In this document: piece after piece, positions 8,370 to 16,961 of the stretch | How positions within the stretch are numbered: the first letter of the stretch is position 1 | How the letters are laid out: each line of letters starts with the position of its first letter | Assembly (NCBI GenBank): GCA_029259455.1 | Contig: JAPDIT010000040.1 | Coordinates: forward strand, 1 to 40,059 | Origin: Archaeoglobi archaeon | GTDB lineage: Archaea; Halobacteriota; Archaeoglobi; Archaeoglobales; Archaeoglobaceae | Direction: 5' to 3' | DNA length: 40,059 nucleotides | The notes under the pieces: model-generated | What the model saw: only the letters and a program-made list of their open reading frames with translations | Told to the model about the DNA's origin: nothing | Database searches by the model: none | Made by a program: the position numbers and the translations under genes

Positions 8370-8397
8370 GTAAAAGTGGACACGTCCACGTAAAAGT
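8370..8397 (-). terminator. Probable terminator / hairpin after the ATP synthase operon
   Basis: Between the atpD stop (8409) and the tRNA promoter lies an inverted repeat with arms GTGGAC/GTCCAC (8376-8389), flanked on both sides by the direct repeat GTAAAAGT (8370-8377 and 8390-8397). On the minus strand the hairpin is preceded and followed by T-rich runs, which suits archaeal termination at the end of the nine-gene operon. A regulatory operator is the alternative. Confidence 0.45.
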
Positions 8398-8408
8398 AAA
8401 AAAGAGTT

Positions 8409-9038
8409 TTAACTCTTGCCCTTCTTCATTTTAAGCTTCTTCAACCTGATGATGTTCTCTCTGTCCATCTCTTCAAGCTTGAACGAGATGAACTTCGCCA
8501 GTTCTTCCATTGTTGGAATGACGCGGTATTCGAGAGCGTTAACTCTCCTTTTAGTTCTCTCTATCTCCTCAATTAGTCTCCTGAGCGTGGTCTCAATTTC
8601 TGCAACCTCTAGTACAGCATCAACGAGCTCCTCGTAGGCCTCAACAGCCTCATCAACTCTTGTGGATGTGCTCAGAATACCGTAACCTCTCTCAGTTGGC
8701 TTTTTCCTAACTGGTTCTCTCTTGATGACCGGAACGACTACGCCCATGATGTTCTTCCTCTTCATGCTGAACTCTGGAGGCATCTGGCGGCAAGATAGAG
8801 CAATTGACCTTACAGCCACAATCCCGTCAACGGCTATGGCCAGAGCAAGTTTGTTCTGGGCTTTTTCATACTTCTGCACCATCCCCCCTATGACTTCCTT
8901 TGCTTCTTCAAGAAGCTGCCTGAACTCCATGATGAGTCCGTCTCTCTTCATCTTCAGCAGTGCGTGACCGCGAGTTGCCATCTTTATTCTTCTTCTGAGT
9001 TTTATGAGTTCCATTCGTGTCGGTTGAACCTCTGCCAT
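8409..9038 (-). CDS. atpD: A-type ATP synthase subunit D (central stalk)
   Basis: 209 residues from the ATG at 9038. A GTG at 9047 is in frame, but GAGGTGA lies 5 nt before the ATG and would be inside the longer version, so the ATG is preferred. Subunit D forms the long coiled-coil rotor shaft inside the A3B3 head. The sequence begins VQPTRMELIKLRRRIKMA, the family signature, and both ends are strongly helical with charged heptads. It is the last gene of the operon, 23 nt after atpB. In some archaea a further atpG-like gene follows; here the tRNA and terminator-like repeat follow instead. Confidence 0.93.
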   Translation of the reverse strand: MAEVQPTRMELIKLRRRIKMATRGHALLKMKRDGLIMEFRQLLEEAKEVIGGMVQKYEKAQNKLALAIAVDGIVAVRSIALSCRQMPPEFSMKRKNIMGVVVPVIKREPVRKKPTERGYGILSTSTRVDEAVEAYEELVDAVLEVAEIETTLRRLIEEIERTKRRVNALEYRVIPTMEELAKFISFKLEEMDRENIIRLKKLKMKKGKS

Positions 9039-9061
9039 CCCTGTCACCTCTAAAAATGTTT

Positions 9062-10480
9062 TCAGGAGGCCTCTTCAGCGGCCTCCTCAGCCTTTGCCTC
9101 TCCCTTCCTGTACTTGGGGTGGTACCTCTCAATGAACTTTCTTTCTACCTTGGTCAGCTCTCTCTCAGGGAGCATTGCAAGAAGCTCCCATCCGAGATCG
9201 AGTGTGTACTCGATATCTCTGTCCTCGTATCTTCCCTGCTGGACGAATCTTCTCTCAAACTCGTCAGCAAACTTCAGGAATAGCCTGTCCCTCTCAGACA
9301 ATGCCTCTTCACCGACAATTGCCACAAGACCTCTGAGGTCAACACCCTCAGCGTAGGCAGCGTACATTTGGTCGTTCCACTGCGGGTGGTCCTCTCTTGT
9401 GTATCCTTCCCCGATACCTTCCTTCATCAGCCTGCTGAGTGATGGCAGAACGTTTATTGGCGGGTAGATACCCTTGGCATGAAGCTCTCTGCTGAGAACT
9501 ATCTGTCCCTCTGTGATGTAGCCCGTCAGGTCTGGGATTGGGTGGGTGATGTCGTCACCGGGCATTGTGAGGATTGGCATCTGGGTAATTGTCCCCTTCC
9601 TTCCTCTAATTCTCCCCGCTCTCTCGTATATTGTGGCAAGGTCGGTGTACATGTAACCTGGATAGCCTCTTCTTCCCGGAACCTCTTCTCTTGCCGCAGA
9701 GATCTCTCTCAGAGCCTCACAGTAGTTCGTCATGTCTGTCAGGATAACCAGAATGTGCAGGTCGTACTCGTAGGCAAGGAACTCTGCTGCTGTCAGCGCC
9801 ATTCTTGGTGTCAGCAGTCTCTCGATAGCCGGGTCGTTGGCGAGGTTGAGGAACACAACTGCTCTCTCCAGCGCACCCGTCCTCTCGAACTCCTTCATGA
9901 ACTGGTAGGCCTCTTCGTACGTGATACCCATAGCTGCGAAGATAACAGCGAACTCTTCTTCCTCTCCGAGAACTTTTGCCTGTCTTGCAACCTGCAGGGC
10001 AATGTCGTTGTGCGGCAAACCTGAACCGCTGAAGATGGGGAGCTTCTGACCTCTGACGAGTGTGTTCATTCCGTCTATGGCTGAAATGCCCGTCTGGATG
10101 AACTCTCTCGGATACTGCCTTGCATAGGGGTTGATTGCCGCACCAACAATAGGCCTTCTTTCTTCAGGCACTATCTTTGGCCCACCGTCGATCGGCTCAC
10201 CCGAACCGCTGAGAATTCTACCGAGCATGTCTTGTGCGCAGTTCAGCTTGACGATATCTCCCGTAAATCTAACAGTGCTTGAGGTGTCAATTCCTCTGGT
10301 ACCTTCGAAAACCTGAACAACGACGACATCTCTGGATGTGTCCAGAACCTGTCCTCTCCTCGTTGACCCGTCGGGAAGCGTTATGGTGACCAGCTCTCCA
10401 TAAGCTACGGGCTCAGTCTTCTCAACAAAAACAAGAGGTCCTGCAACCTGGGTTATGGTCTTATACTCCTTCATTTTCAT
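9062..10480 (-). CDS. atpB: A-type ATP synthase subunit B (non-catalytic)
   Basis: 472 residues from the ATG at 10480, which overlaps the atpA stop by one base (TGATG). Subunit B alternates with A in the hexameric head and binds nucleotide without catalysing hydrolysis. The Walker A lysine is absent: the corresponding loop reads FSGSGLPHNDIALQ, as in all B subunits. The conserved GSGEPIDGGP, QTGISAIDGMNTLVRGQKLPIF (written in parts) and LTDMTNYCEALREIS regions are present. The tail after RYHPKYRKGEA is a short glutamate/alanine-rich extension. It works with the eight neighbouring atp genes. Confidence 0.96.
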   Translation of the reverse strand: MKMKEYKTITQVAGPLVFVEKTEPVAYGELVTITLPDGSTRRGQVLDTSRDVVVVQVFEGTRGIDTSSTVRFTGDIVKLNCAQDMLGRILSGSGEPIDGGPKIVPEERRPIVGAAINPYARQYPREFIQTGISAIDGMNTLVRGQKLPIFSGSGLPHNDIALQVARQAKVLGEEEEFAVIFAAMGITYEEAYQFMKEFERTGALERAVVFLNLANDPAIERLLTPRMALTAAEFLAYEYDLHILVILTDMTNYCEALREISAAREEVPGRRGYPGYMYTDLATIYERAGRIRGRKGTITQMPILTMPGDDITHPIPDLTGYITEGQIVLSRELHAKGIYPPINVLPSLSRLMKEGIGEGYTREDHPQWNDQMYAAYAEGVDLRGLVAIVGEEALSERDRLFLKFADEFERRFVQQGRYEDRDIEYTLDLGWELLAMLPERELTKVERKFIERYHPKYRKGEAKAEEAAEEAS

Positions 10481-12225
10481 CACTCTCCGAGCAGATTCTT
10501 TCTAATTTTCTCCAATGCAGCCTCCAATGCTGGCTTGTAGTCCTCCTCGAGTTTTGTTCTGGCAAACTCCTCAAGTCCTTCGACCCCTGCAATCTCATCG
10601 ACAGTCTTTCCTGCCTCAAGTGCTTTGAAGAACCAGTCGTTGATCTGCTTTATGGCCTTCAACATGTCATACTGCTTTTCGACGCTGCAGTATGTATCAA
10701 CGGGGTGGTATGCGTACTGCACAAGGTAAACCTCTCTGATGATCCTTGCAACCTCAAGCAACAGCCTCTGAGATTCGGGCAGCGCATCACTACCAACGAG
10801 CTGCACTATCTCTTGGAGATTAGCCTCTTCCTGCAGCACCTCCATAGCCCATCTCCTGAGCTCATTCCACTCCTCGCTGACGTTCTCGGCGAACCAGTCT
10901 TTAAGAGTGTCAACATAGAGGCTGTAGCTCTGCAGCCAGTTTATGGCCGGGAAATGTCTTCTTGCAGCAAGCTTCGCATCAAGAGCCCAGAACACCTTCA
11001 CGATTCTGAGGGTGTTCTGCGTAACGGGCTCACTGAAGTCACCACCCGGCGGCGAAACTGCACCAACAATAGTAACACTCCCGACATTTCCTGCAAGCGT
11101 CTTCACTCTTCCAGCCCTCTCGTAGAACTCTGCAAGTCTTGATGCCAGATAAGCGGGATAACCCTCTTCACCGGGCATCTCCTCAAGTCTTCCGGAAATC
11201 TCTCTCATTGCCTCTGCCCATCTGCTTGTCGAGTCAGCCTGAATGGCCACATCGTAACCCATGTCTCTGAAGTACTCTGCAATTGTGATTCCGGTGTAAA
11301 CCGAAGCCTCTCTTGCAGCGACGGGCATGTTGGATGTGTTGGCAACAAGGACGGTTCTCTCCATCAACGGCTTTCCAGTTCTCGGATCTTCAAGCTCCGG
11401 GAACTCCTCAAGAACCTCTGTCATCTCGTTGCCACGCTCACCGCAGCCAATATAAACCACAATATGCGCATCACTCCATTTTGCCAGTTGATGCTGGGTC
11501 ACAGTCTTACCGCTTCCGAAAGGTCCTGGAATTGCAGCAGTACCTCCTTTAGCAACCGGGAAGAACGTGTCGAGAATTCTCTGACCGGTTATTAGCGGCA
11601 CAACTGGCGGGAGCTTCTCCACATATGGTCTCGGAATTCTCACAGGCCACTTGTGGTAGAGTTTCAGTTCTGTGCCGTCATCAAGGACAGCTATAGTGTC
11701 CTCTACAGTAAAACTACCCTCGTAAATCTCGGCAATTACACCCTCTCTCACGTTCGGTGGAACAAGGATCTTATGCTCCACAACGTCAGTCTCCTGAACT
11801 GTTCCGATGATTTCACCGGGTTTCACCTTGTCCCCTTTCTTCACAATCGGCTTGAACTCCCACTTCGCCTTTCTGTCCAAGCCCGGAGCCTCAATACCTC
11901 TCCCTATGAAATCTCCACTGACATCCTTGAGCACAGGCAAGGGTCTCTGCACACCGTCGTAGATGTTTCTTATCAAGCCAGGTCCGAGTTCAACGCTGAG
12001 TGGCATTCCGGTGTTCTCTACCCTGTCACCCGGCTTTATGCCCTGTGTATCCTCGTAAACCTGAATCAGGACCTTCTCTCCCACTAAACCTACAACCTCT
12101 CCCATCAGCCCCTCTTCACCGACCTTGCAGAGGTCGTACATTCTGGCCTTGAGTCCCTCTGCAACGACGAGGGGTCCGGAAATCCTATAAATTTCTCCTA
12201 CATATCCAGCTTCTTTCACTTCCAT
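10480..12225 (-). CDS. atpA: A-type ATP synthase subunit A (catalytic)
   Basis: 581 residues, the standard length. The catalytic P-loop GPFGSGKTVTQ is near residues 231-241. A long non-homologous insert typical of A/V-type A subunits (about 115-200) includes the EIIGTVQETDVVEHKI region. GCGERGNEMTEVLEEFPEL and SRWAEAMREISGRLEEMPGEEGYP are catalytic-head signatures. No intein is present, although this gene carries one in some archaea. It overlaps atpF upstream by 10 nt and atpB downstream by one base, consistent with coupled translation of the head subunits. Confidence 0.97.
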   Translation of the reverse strand: MEVKEAGYVGEIYRISGPLVVAEGLKARMYDLCKVGEEGLMGEVVGLVGEKVLIQVYEDTQGIKPGDRVENTGMPLSVELGPGLIRNIYDGVQRPLPVLKDVSGDFIGRGIEAPGLDRKAKWEFKPIVKKGDKVKPGEIIGTVQETDVVEHKILVPPNVREGVIAEIYEGSFTVEDTIAVLDDGTELKLYHKWPVRIPRPYVEKLPPVVPLITGQRILDTFFPVAKGGTAAIPGPFGSGKTVTQHQLAKWSDAHIVVYIGCGERGNEMTEVLEEFPELEDPRTGKPLMERTVLVANTSNMPVAAREASVYTGITIAEYFRDMGYDVAIQADSTSRWAEAMREISGRLEEMPGEEGYPAYLASRLAEFYERAGRVKTLAGNVGSVTIVGAVSPPGGDFSEPVTQNTLRIVKVFWALDAKLAARRHFPAINWLQSYSLYVDTLKDWFAENVSEEWNELRRWAMEVLQEEANLQEIVQLVGSDALPESQRLLLEVARIIREVYLVQYAYHPVDTYCSVEKQYDMLKAIKQINDWFFKALEAGKTVDEIAGVEGLEEFARTKLEEDYKPALEAALEKIRKNLLGE

Positions 12226-12521
12226 AGGTCAACACCTATCGCCTTTCTTATTTTCTCCCTAAGCTCCTCCACACCTCCCGTTCCTCCTACAGAAACAAAG
12301 GTGGGTTCAACCCTTTCATCAATCTCCCTCCTGAGAGCAGGAGGGAGTTTTCTCAAGTACTCCTGCTTTATAATCACGATACCAACATCATCTCTACTTA
12401 AAACATCCTCAACAGCCTTAACTATTTCGTCATCGCTTGCCACTTCGTATATGTCTGAGATTCCTGCAAGCATGAAGCCAATTGTGAAATCTGGATCTCC
12501 CACTACCGCCAACTTCTTCAT
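12216..12521 (-). CDS. atpF: A-type ATP synthase subunit F
   Basis: 101 residues with a Rossmann-like opening, KLAVVGDPDFTIGFMLAGI, and a central IVIIKQEYLRKLPP segment, both characteristic of A/V-type subunit F. It is the small central-stalk subunit that sits with D and influences activity. The start codon overlaps the atpC stop by 4 nt (12518-12521), and the 3' end overlaps atpA by 10 nt. Intact. Confidence 0.93.
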   Translation of the reverse strand: MKKLAVVGDPDFTIGFMLAGISDIYEVASDDEIVKAVEDVLSRDDVGIVIIKQEYLRKLPPALRREIDERVEPTFVSVGGTGGVEELREKIRKAIGVDLWK

Positions 12522-13534
12522 AATATCACCATCTGTTTCTCAATCTCCTCATTTGGCAAGCCGTAGTATTTACCCCAGCCGAGTATTCTGAGGTTGTCCA
12601 CTTCAACCTTTTTAAGAACCATGTACTGCAGAACTGGCAGTACGCTCAGCGGATAGTTGCTCGCCCTCTTTGCAATTGCAGAAATCCAAGCCTTGTCGAA
12701 GTTGACCTCAACTTCCGAAAGCTCCTCCGTGATACTCTCGACCTCTCTCCAGAACCAGTATCCCTCCAAGGACTTCGTTATCTCCTCAAAGGACATTGCA
12801 GCAAGCTTTCTTGCCTCGTCCTCTGTCAGCTCGTATCCACCGGGTATTATCCTTTCCAGAATCTCCTCCGTTGATGAACCTTCAATCTTCAACCTGAGAA
12901 TCGTCTTTATGTTTCTTATGTCGATCTCCATTTTGATGAAGTTTACGAAGAGCTTTGTTTCAAACTCCCTTGCAGGCATCTCGACTATTCTTCTGTAGTA
13001 AGCCTTGTACATTTCATCCTCAACCACGTTCATGGGGGCTGAGCCAATTTTGGATAAGGCTTCGTAGTAAGCTGTGCCCTCCATCTCTTTGACTATTTCT
13101 TCCACTTCTTTAACTATCAGCGATTTCAGGTATTCTTCACCGAACTCGCCTGCTGGAACAAGAGTTTCCTCTATTATCTCTGGTTGCACACCAGCATTTT
13201 TGCCTCTAATTATGTTGATAATATTCCAGATATCCCATCTTTTTAAGTACTCCCTGATGAGATCTTTTGCCTCTCCAAAGGAGACCTGAAGTATCTTCCT
13301 GTAGGTTCTTGCAAGATTTGAGGCGAGAGCATAATCGAGCAAGCGAGGCCCTGAGTATTTGTAGCCAACCTCGTCAATTTCCTTCCTGTATTCGGTCTCC
13401 TCCAAGAACCTGATTATTTCATCGAAGGACATGTTCAAGAGCTTTCTGAAATCCTCTGCCTTCAGCAGTCTACTCTTCATAACTTTTGTTCTGGCGACTA
13501 TGTAAGCGTAGGCAGCCTTCGTCCTCGAAATCAT
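12518..13534 (-). CDS. atpC: A-type ATP synthase subunit C
   Basis: 338 residues from the ATG at 13534. A GTG at 13543 overlaps the atpE stop (GTGA), but GGTGA lies just before the ATG, so the ATG is preferred. Subunit C (V-type d homologue) is the funnel that joins the central stalk to the c-ring. The opening YAYIVARTKVMKSRLL is the family start, and the protein is almost entirely helical with three repeated sub-domains. DIRNIKTILRLKIEG and EVDNLRILGWGKYYGLPNEEI are conserved in archaeal C subunits. Confidence 0.92.
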   Translation of the reverse strand: MISRTKAAYAYIVARTKVMKSRLLKAEDFRKLLNMSFDEIIRFLEETEYRKEIDEVGYKYSGPRLLDYALASNLARTYRKILQVSFGEAKDLIREYLKRWDIWNIINIIRGKNAGVQPEIIEETLVPAGEFGEEYLKSLIVKEVEEIVKEMEGTAYYEALSKIGSAPMNVVEDEMYKAYYRRIVEMPAREFETKLFVNFIKMEIDIRNIKTILRLKIEGSSTEEILERIIPGGYELTEDEARKLAAMSFEEITKSLEGYWFWREVESITEELSEVEVNFDKAWISAIAKRASNYPLSVLPVLQYMVLKKVEVDNLRILGWGKYYGLPNEEIEKQMVIL

Positions 13535-13539
13535 TGTGA

Positions 13540-14106
13540 TCACCCGAACAAGATCTTCGAGACTTCAGCTAACTTCTGCTCGTAAACCTGATTCAACAAT
13601 TCATCGAATGTAAGGTTGATCCTCACCTCCCCTTTGGGGTCTTCAAGCACTATCCCACCAATACATTCGATGTTTCCTGCATAGTTGATATCGAGCTTCA
13701 GCTCCTTTGTAGCGTCCTTGACAATTCCCTCGTCCTCTTTTCTTGAATACACAAGCATGCCGGGTGAGGCATTTTTGCTCAGCAACTTTTTAATGATCTC
13801 CTTCCTCGTCCCTTCATCCATGTCGCGCACTTTCTGCCTAAGAAGATCAAACACCTGCTCTACTATCTCCTTCTGCTTGTTCAGCAGCAATCTTTTCATT
13901 TCAAGTGTAACAGCAGATATTTCCTGCTTTTTAAGAGCTTCTCCTTCCCTCTCTGCCTCGTATCTTGCCTTCTTTAGAATCTCTTCTGCCTCTCTTTTAG
14001 CCTCCTCTATTATTTTTTCAGCCTCTTTTTCCGCCTCCTCCTTTATCTCCCTTACTGTCTCATCGCCTCTTTTTTGTATCTCCTCCAGTACGGGTTCAAG
14101 GGGCAT
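13540..14106 (-). CDS. atpE: A-type ATP synthase subunit E (peripheral stalk)
   Basis: 188 residues from the ATG at 14106, with GGGTGA, formed by the end of atpK, about 6 nt upstream as ribosome binding site. The first 90 residues are a charged helix, rich in Glu and Lys, that pairs with subunit H in the peripheral stalk (right-handed coiled coil). The C-terminal globular part, with NIECIGGIVLEDPKGEVRIN, caps the A3B3 head. The opening MPLEPVLEEIQKRGDETVRE is normal for the family. The 3' end overlaps the possible GTG of atpC. Confidence 0.93.
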   Translation of the reverse strand: MPLEPVLEEIQKRGDETVREIKEEAEKEAEKIIEEAKREAEEILKKARYEAEREGEALKKQEISAVTLEMKRLLLNKQKEIVEQVFDLLRQKVRDMDEGTRKEIIKKLLSKNASPGMLVYSRKEDEGIVKDATKELKLDINYAGNIECIGGIVLEDPKGEVRINLTFDELLNQVYEQKLAEVSKILFG

Positions 14107-14111
14107 CTTCT

Positions 14112-14360
14112 TCACCCGTAGGCGAACATCAGTATGAAGCTGATAACGAGACCAAAGATAACGATGGTCTCTGGAATCACTGTGAACAGCAGACCCAGAC
14201 CAAGGAAGCCTCTGTCCTCTGCAATCGCTCCTACGGCGGCAGCACCAATACCGCTCTCACCAGCACCAGCACCAATGCCTGCCAAACCCACAGCAAGTCC
14301 AGCTCCTACAGCGGCACATCCCTTTATGAACGCTTCATCACTTATCAGGGCATCAACCAT
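14112..14360 (-). CDS. atpK: A-type ATP synthase membrane-ring proteolipid subunit K (c)
   Basis: 82 residues forming one two-helix hairpin. The N-terminal helix is glycine/alanine rich with GLAVGLAGIGAGAGESGIG, and the second helix contains VIPETIVIFG with the ion-carrying Glu at residue 64. One carboxylate per hairpin indicates a simple c-type ring rather than the fused multi-hairpin forms of some methanogens. Coupling ion (proton or sodium) cannot be settled from this alone. It lies 15 nt after atpI, and its stop is embedded in the atpE ribosome binding site. Confidence 0.94.
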   Translation of the reverse strand: MVDALISDEAFIKGCAAVGAGLAVGLAGIGAGAGESGIGAAAVGAIAEDRGFLGLGLLFTVIPETIVIFGLVISFILMFAYG

Positions 14361-14375
14361 TTCTAACCACCTCCT

Positions 14376-16466
14376 TCAATCCTCCAAAAACTTTTTAACT
14401 CTCCCGAACGGAGAGTACTCCTTACCTCCACCCTCAAAAAACTTGGTGAAGAACTCTACGTAGTGCAATCGCAGTGACTGTAATCCGGGATCGAGTATTC
14501 CGAGCAGCAGGTTTCCTGCGTGCCCTATTATTAGCAGAATCACTGCAACTGGTAGCAGTGCCATTCCAGGTGGTGTTCCTATTTTGATGCTGAGGTAGTT
14601 TATAACAAAGGCTATGTAGACCGATGAAAGGCCGATGGCAAGCAATCGAGCGTAGCTTATAATCTGTCCAAACCATGTCAGCAGCTCTACTGCCATTATG
14701 ATTCCAAAAATTCCCATCTTCGGAATCTCTGCTTTCAGGAATATCACGAACCAGACAATGAGCAGTGGTAGCGCCAGTAGGTAGAAGATGTTGACTCCCG
14801 CCTGCCATCCATCCACCAAGCCTGGAATTGGCAGTGGAACCGCTCTCCCCTCTTCAACAGTGTAGCTTCCCAGTATGTAGAGGTTGTCTGGAAGCAGCTT
14901 CCCGAAGCCCTCCTCTGGTGGTGATGTGAAAATTCCGAGGTTGTAGCTGAATCCGAATATGAGCATCACCAAGCCGAGGACACCGATGAACCAGCAACCT
15001 TTTTCGTAAATTGCCTCCTTCATTCCGTGTTCCACGTAGACATTGTAGAATCCAAGTGCAAAGCCCCAGAGCATCTTAATCATACCGATTAGAAGGACGA
15101 TGAACAGCAGTGCTTTAACACCGAATTCCTCTACCCTGTCGAACAGCGGGTGATGATGGTTGAACGTGTAGAGCGCTGAAAGGGCATCGCCAAGGAAGTG
15201 TACCTTCGATGGCTCCTCCATTCCAGGAATTATGAACGGTCCAAAGAACTCTCCGTAGATGAAACCGAAGATGATGGATGAGATGCCACAGTAGACTGCA
15301 ATGTTCAGAAGTTTCTGCCACCCTTCTGTCCTGAAAATTTTCTTGAGGTAGAGTGCGAGTATTGTTATAAGAAGACCGTAACCCATATCTCCCAGCATCA
15401 TTCCGAAAAATATCGTGAAGAAGATAGCCATTATCGCGGTTGGGTCAATTTCTTTGTATTTGGGTGTCGCATAGGTGGTGGTGAGAAGCTCGTAATCTCT
15501 GATTACTGCAGGATTACTGAGTTTGGTCGGTGGAACGCCCTCCTCTTCCTCCTCAATCACTTCAACCACGATTTTGCCACCCTTCTCCACTTCGCTCTTG
15601 AATCTGTCCAGCTGCTTGGCTGGAACGTATCCGACGATTACAAATGTATACTTTGAAACGAGTGCCCTTAAAGGCAGTTCGGATTTGTCAAGCTCGGTGC
15701 TGAGGTACTCCTCAATAGCGAGCAGCAGATCTGCCTCTTTTACCTTAATTTCCTCAATCTCGGTCTCAAGCTGTTTTTTCCTGTTCAAAAGCTCCTCTTT
15801 CTCTCTCTCAATCTCATTTATTCTGGCATCGTAGTCCTCAATGTCTGGAACTGGCAGCTCTCTGTACCCATAAGCCTGAAGTGTTCTGAAGAATTCGTCG
15901 CCGTATTCTGCCTTTACAAAGATTGCAACCAACAGCTCTTTCTCGTACTCCTTGATTACAGCGTCAAACTTGTCTGTTATCTTACTCAGTTCATCAACTG
16001 GGTTCTCCTTGACGAACCCAACAAAACATCGCAAGTTCTTGTAGCCTTTCAGAAGTCTCGAAGGTATTCCAAGCACCTTTAGGGGTTCAATTATTCTTAG
16101 TTCGTCTTCTAGAGATCTGATCTTTTCGTCGATGCTCCTATTCTCCTCGATTTTAGTTCCAATCTGCTCTTGGTACTCTTCAAGCTTTCTGCTGAGCATC
16201 TCTTCAATTTCCTTTGACCTGTACTTTCTCTTTGGAGCGATTCTGCCCGGATCAATTTTCAGGTAAGAAATGTAGCTTCTGAGCTGCACCAGAGTACGTG
16301 ATATAATAGAAGCTTTTTCCAGTGGTTCGCCAATTCTGAAATGCTCTGCCTCTTTTGGATCTTCAATGTGAAGAAGGTTTACTTTGTGCAGGATTTCTGA
16401 TGCATACTCAAGCCGTTCTTTTGGCCCCACTACTGAAATTTTAACCATCTTTTCCGGCTTAAGCAT
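14376..16466 (-). CDS. atpI: A-type ATP synthase subunit I (a), membrane stator
   Basis: 696 residues: a cytoplasmic half (1 to about 340) with long coiled-coil segments such as DARINEIEREKEELLNRKKQ, followed by seven or eight membrane spans. It forms the ion half-channels against the c-ring and anchors the peripheral stalks. The membrane part contains FFGMMLGDMGYGLLI and the channel arginine region FGQIISYARLLAIGLSSVYI; the Arg in SYARLLA is the essential residue of the family. The start overlaps the atpH stop by 8 nt, with GGTGG upstream as ribosome binding site. Confidence 0.95.
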   Translation of the reverse strand: MLKPEKMVKISVVGPKERLEYASEILHKVNLLHIEDPKEAEHFRIGEPLEKASIISRTLVQLRSYISYLKIDPGRIAPKRKYRSKEIEEMLSRKLEEYQEQIGTKIEENRSIDEKIRSLEDELRIIEPLKVLGIPSRLLKGYKNLRCFVGFVKENPVDELSKITDKFDAVIKEYEKELLVAIFVKAEYGDEFFRTLQAYGYRELPVPDIEDYDARINEIEREKEELLNRKKQLETEIEEIKVKEADLLLAIEEYLSTELDKSELPLRALVSKYTFVIVGYVPAKQLDRFKSEVEKGGKIVVEVIEEEEEGVPPTKLSNPAVIRDYELLTTTYATPKYKEIDPTAIMAIFFTIFFGMMLGDMGYGLLITILALYLKKIFRTEGWQKLLNIAVYCGISSIIFGFIYGEFFGPFIIPGMEEPSKVHFLGDALSALYTFNHHHPLFDRVEEFGVKALLFIVLLIGMIKMLWGFALGFYNVYVEHGMKEAIYEKGCWFIGVLGLVMLIFGFSYNLGIFTSPPEEGFGKLLPDNLYILGSYTVEEGRAVPLPIPGLVDGWQAGVNIFYLLALPLLIVWFVIFLKAEIPKMGIFGIIMAVELLTWFGQIISYARLLAIGLSSVYIAFVINYLSIKIGTPPGMALLPVAVILLIIGHAGNLLLGILDPGLQSLRLHYVEFFTKFFEGGGKEYSPFGRVKKFLED

Positions 16467-16788
16467 GTTCCACCATCCCTACAAACTCGTTATAGAGAAA
16501 ATCCACAGCCTTCATTATGTTGGCCTTTCCCTTTTTCTCGAAGTCCTCTATTTCTCTTGCTCTCTTTTGCCTTATCTCTTCTTTCTCTTTCTCTATCTCT
16601 GCTTTTATGTTGTTAAGTATCTCCTCTTTAACTTTTGCCGCTTCTGCTTCGGCACTCTCAATAATTTCTCTTGCTTTCATTTTAGCTTCAAGAATTTTGT
16701 TCTTCCTTTCTTCCTCTGCAGCCTTAATAGCCTCTTCAACTTTAATCTCTGTCTGCTTAATTTTTTCAAGAATTTCTGTCCTATCCAT
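16459..16788 (-). CDS. atpH: A-type ATP synthase subunit H (peripheral stalk)
   Basis: 109 residues from the ATG at 16788, with AAGGTGG about 4 nt upstream. The frame is open further upstream, but that sequence is not stalk-like and contains the promoter region. The protein is one continuous charged helix, rich in Glu, Lys and Ala, that would pair with subunit E. It is the first gene of the nine-gene operon. The order H-I-K-E-C-F-A-B-D is the usual euryarchaeal order. Confidence 0.9.
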   Translation of the reverse strand: MDRTEILEKIKQTEIKVEEAIKAAEEERKNKILEAKMKAREIIESAEAEAAKVKEEILNNIKAEIEKEKEEIRQKRAREIEDFEKKGKANIMKAVDFLYNEFVGMVEHA

Positions 16789-16845
16789 GGTAACCACCTT
16801 GATCAAACTCTTAACTTTAAAGACAATCGAAAGCCTCAACAAATC

Positions 16846-16855
16846 GTATTTAAGC
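16846..16855 (-). promoter_or_regulatory. TATA box of the ATP synthase operon
   Basis: GCTTAAATAC on the minus strand is centred near 16850, predicting a start near 16825 and a 5' leader of about 37 nt that holds the Shine-Dalgarno of atpH. It is the only good TATA-like element between purD and atpH on this strand. Confidence 0.55.
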
Positions 16856-16934
16856 TTTGTTATTTTTACACAGGTAGAATTTGTAATTAAAAAAGAAGAT
16901 TAATTATTTGCTCGCTTTTATTGACCGAAAACCG

Positions 16935-16942
16935 AATATAAT
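16935..16942 (+). promoter_or_regulatory. TATA box of purD
   Basis: AATATAAT is centred 23.5 nt before the ATG at 16962 and is preceded by ACCG, a fair BRE. This spacing predicts a leaderless purD mRNA and argues against the upstream TTG at 16908, which lies before the box. Confidence 0.55.
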
Positions 16943-16961
16943 CGAAGAGATAAAAAACGGT

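Noticed and set aside
16908..16961. TTG start of purD at 16908
   Set aside because: It precedes the TATA box, and the ATG at 16962 gives the family N-terminus.
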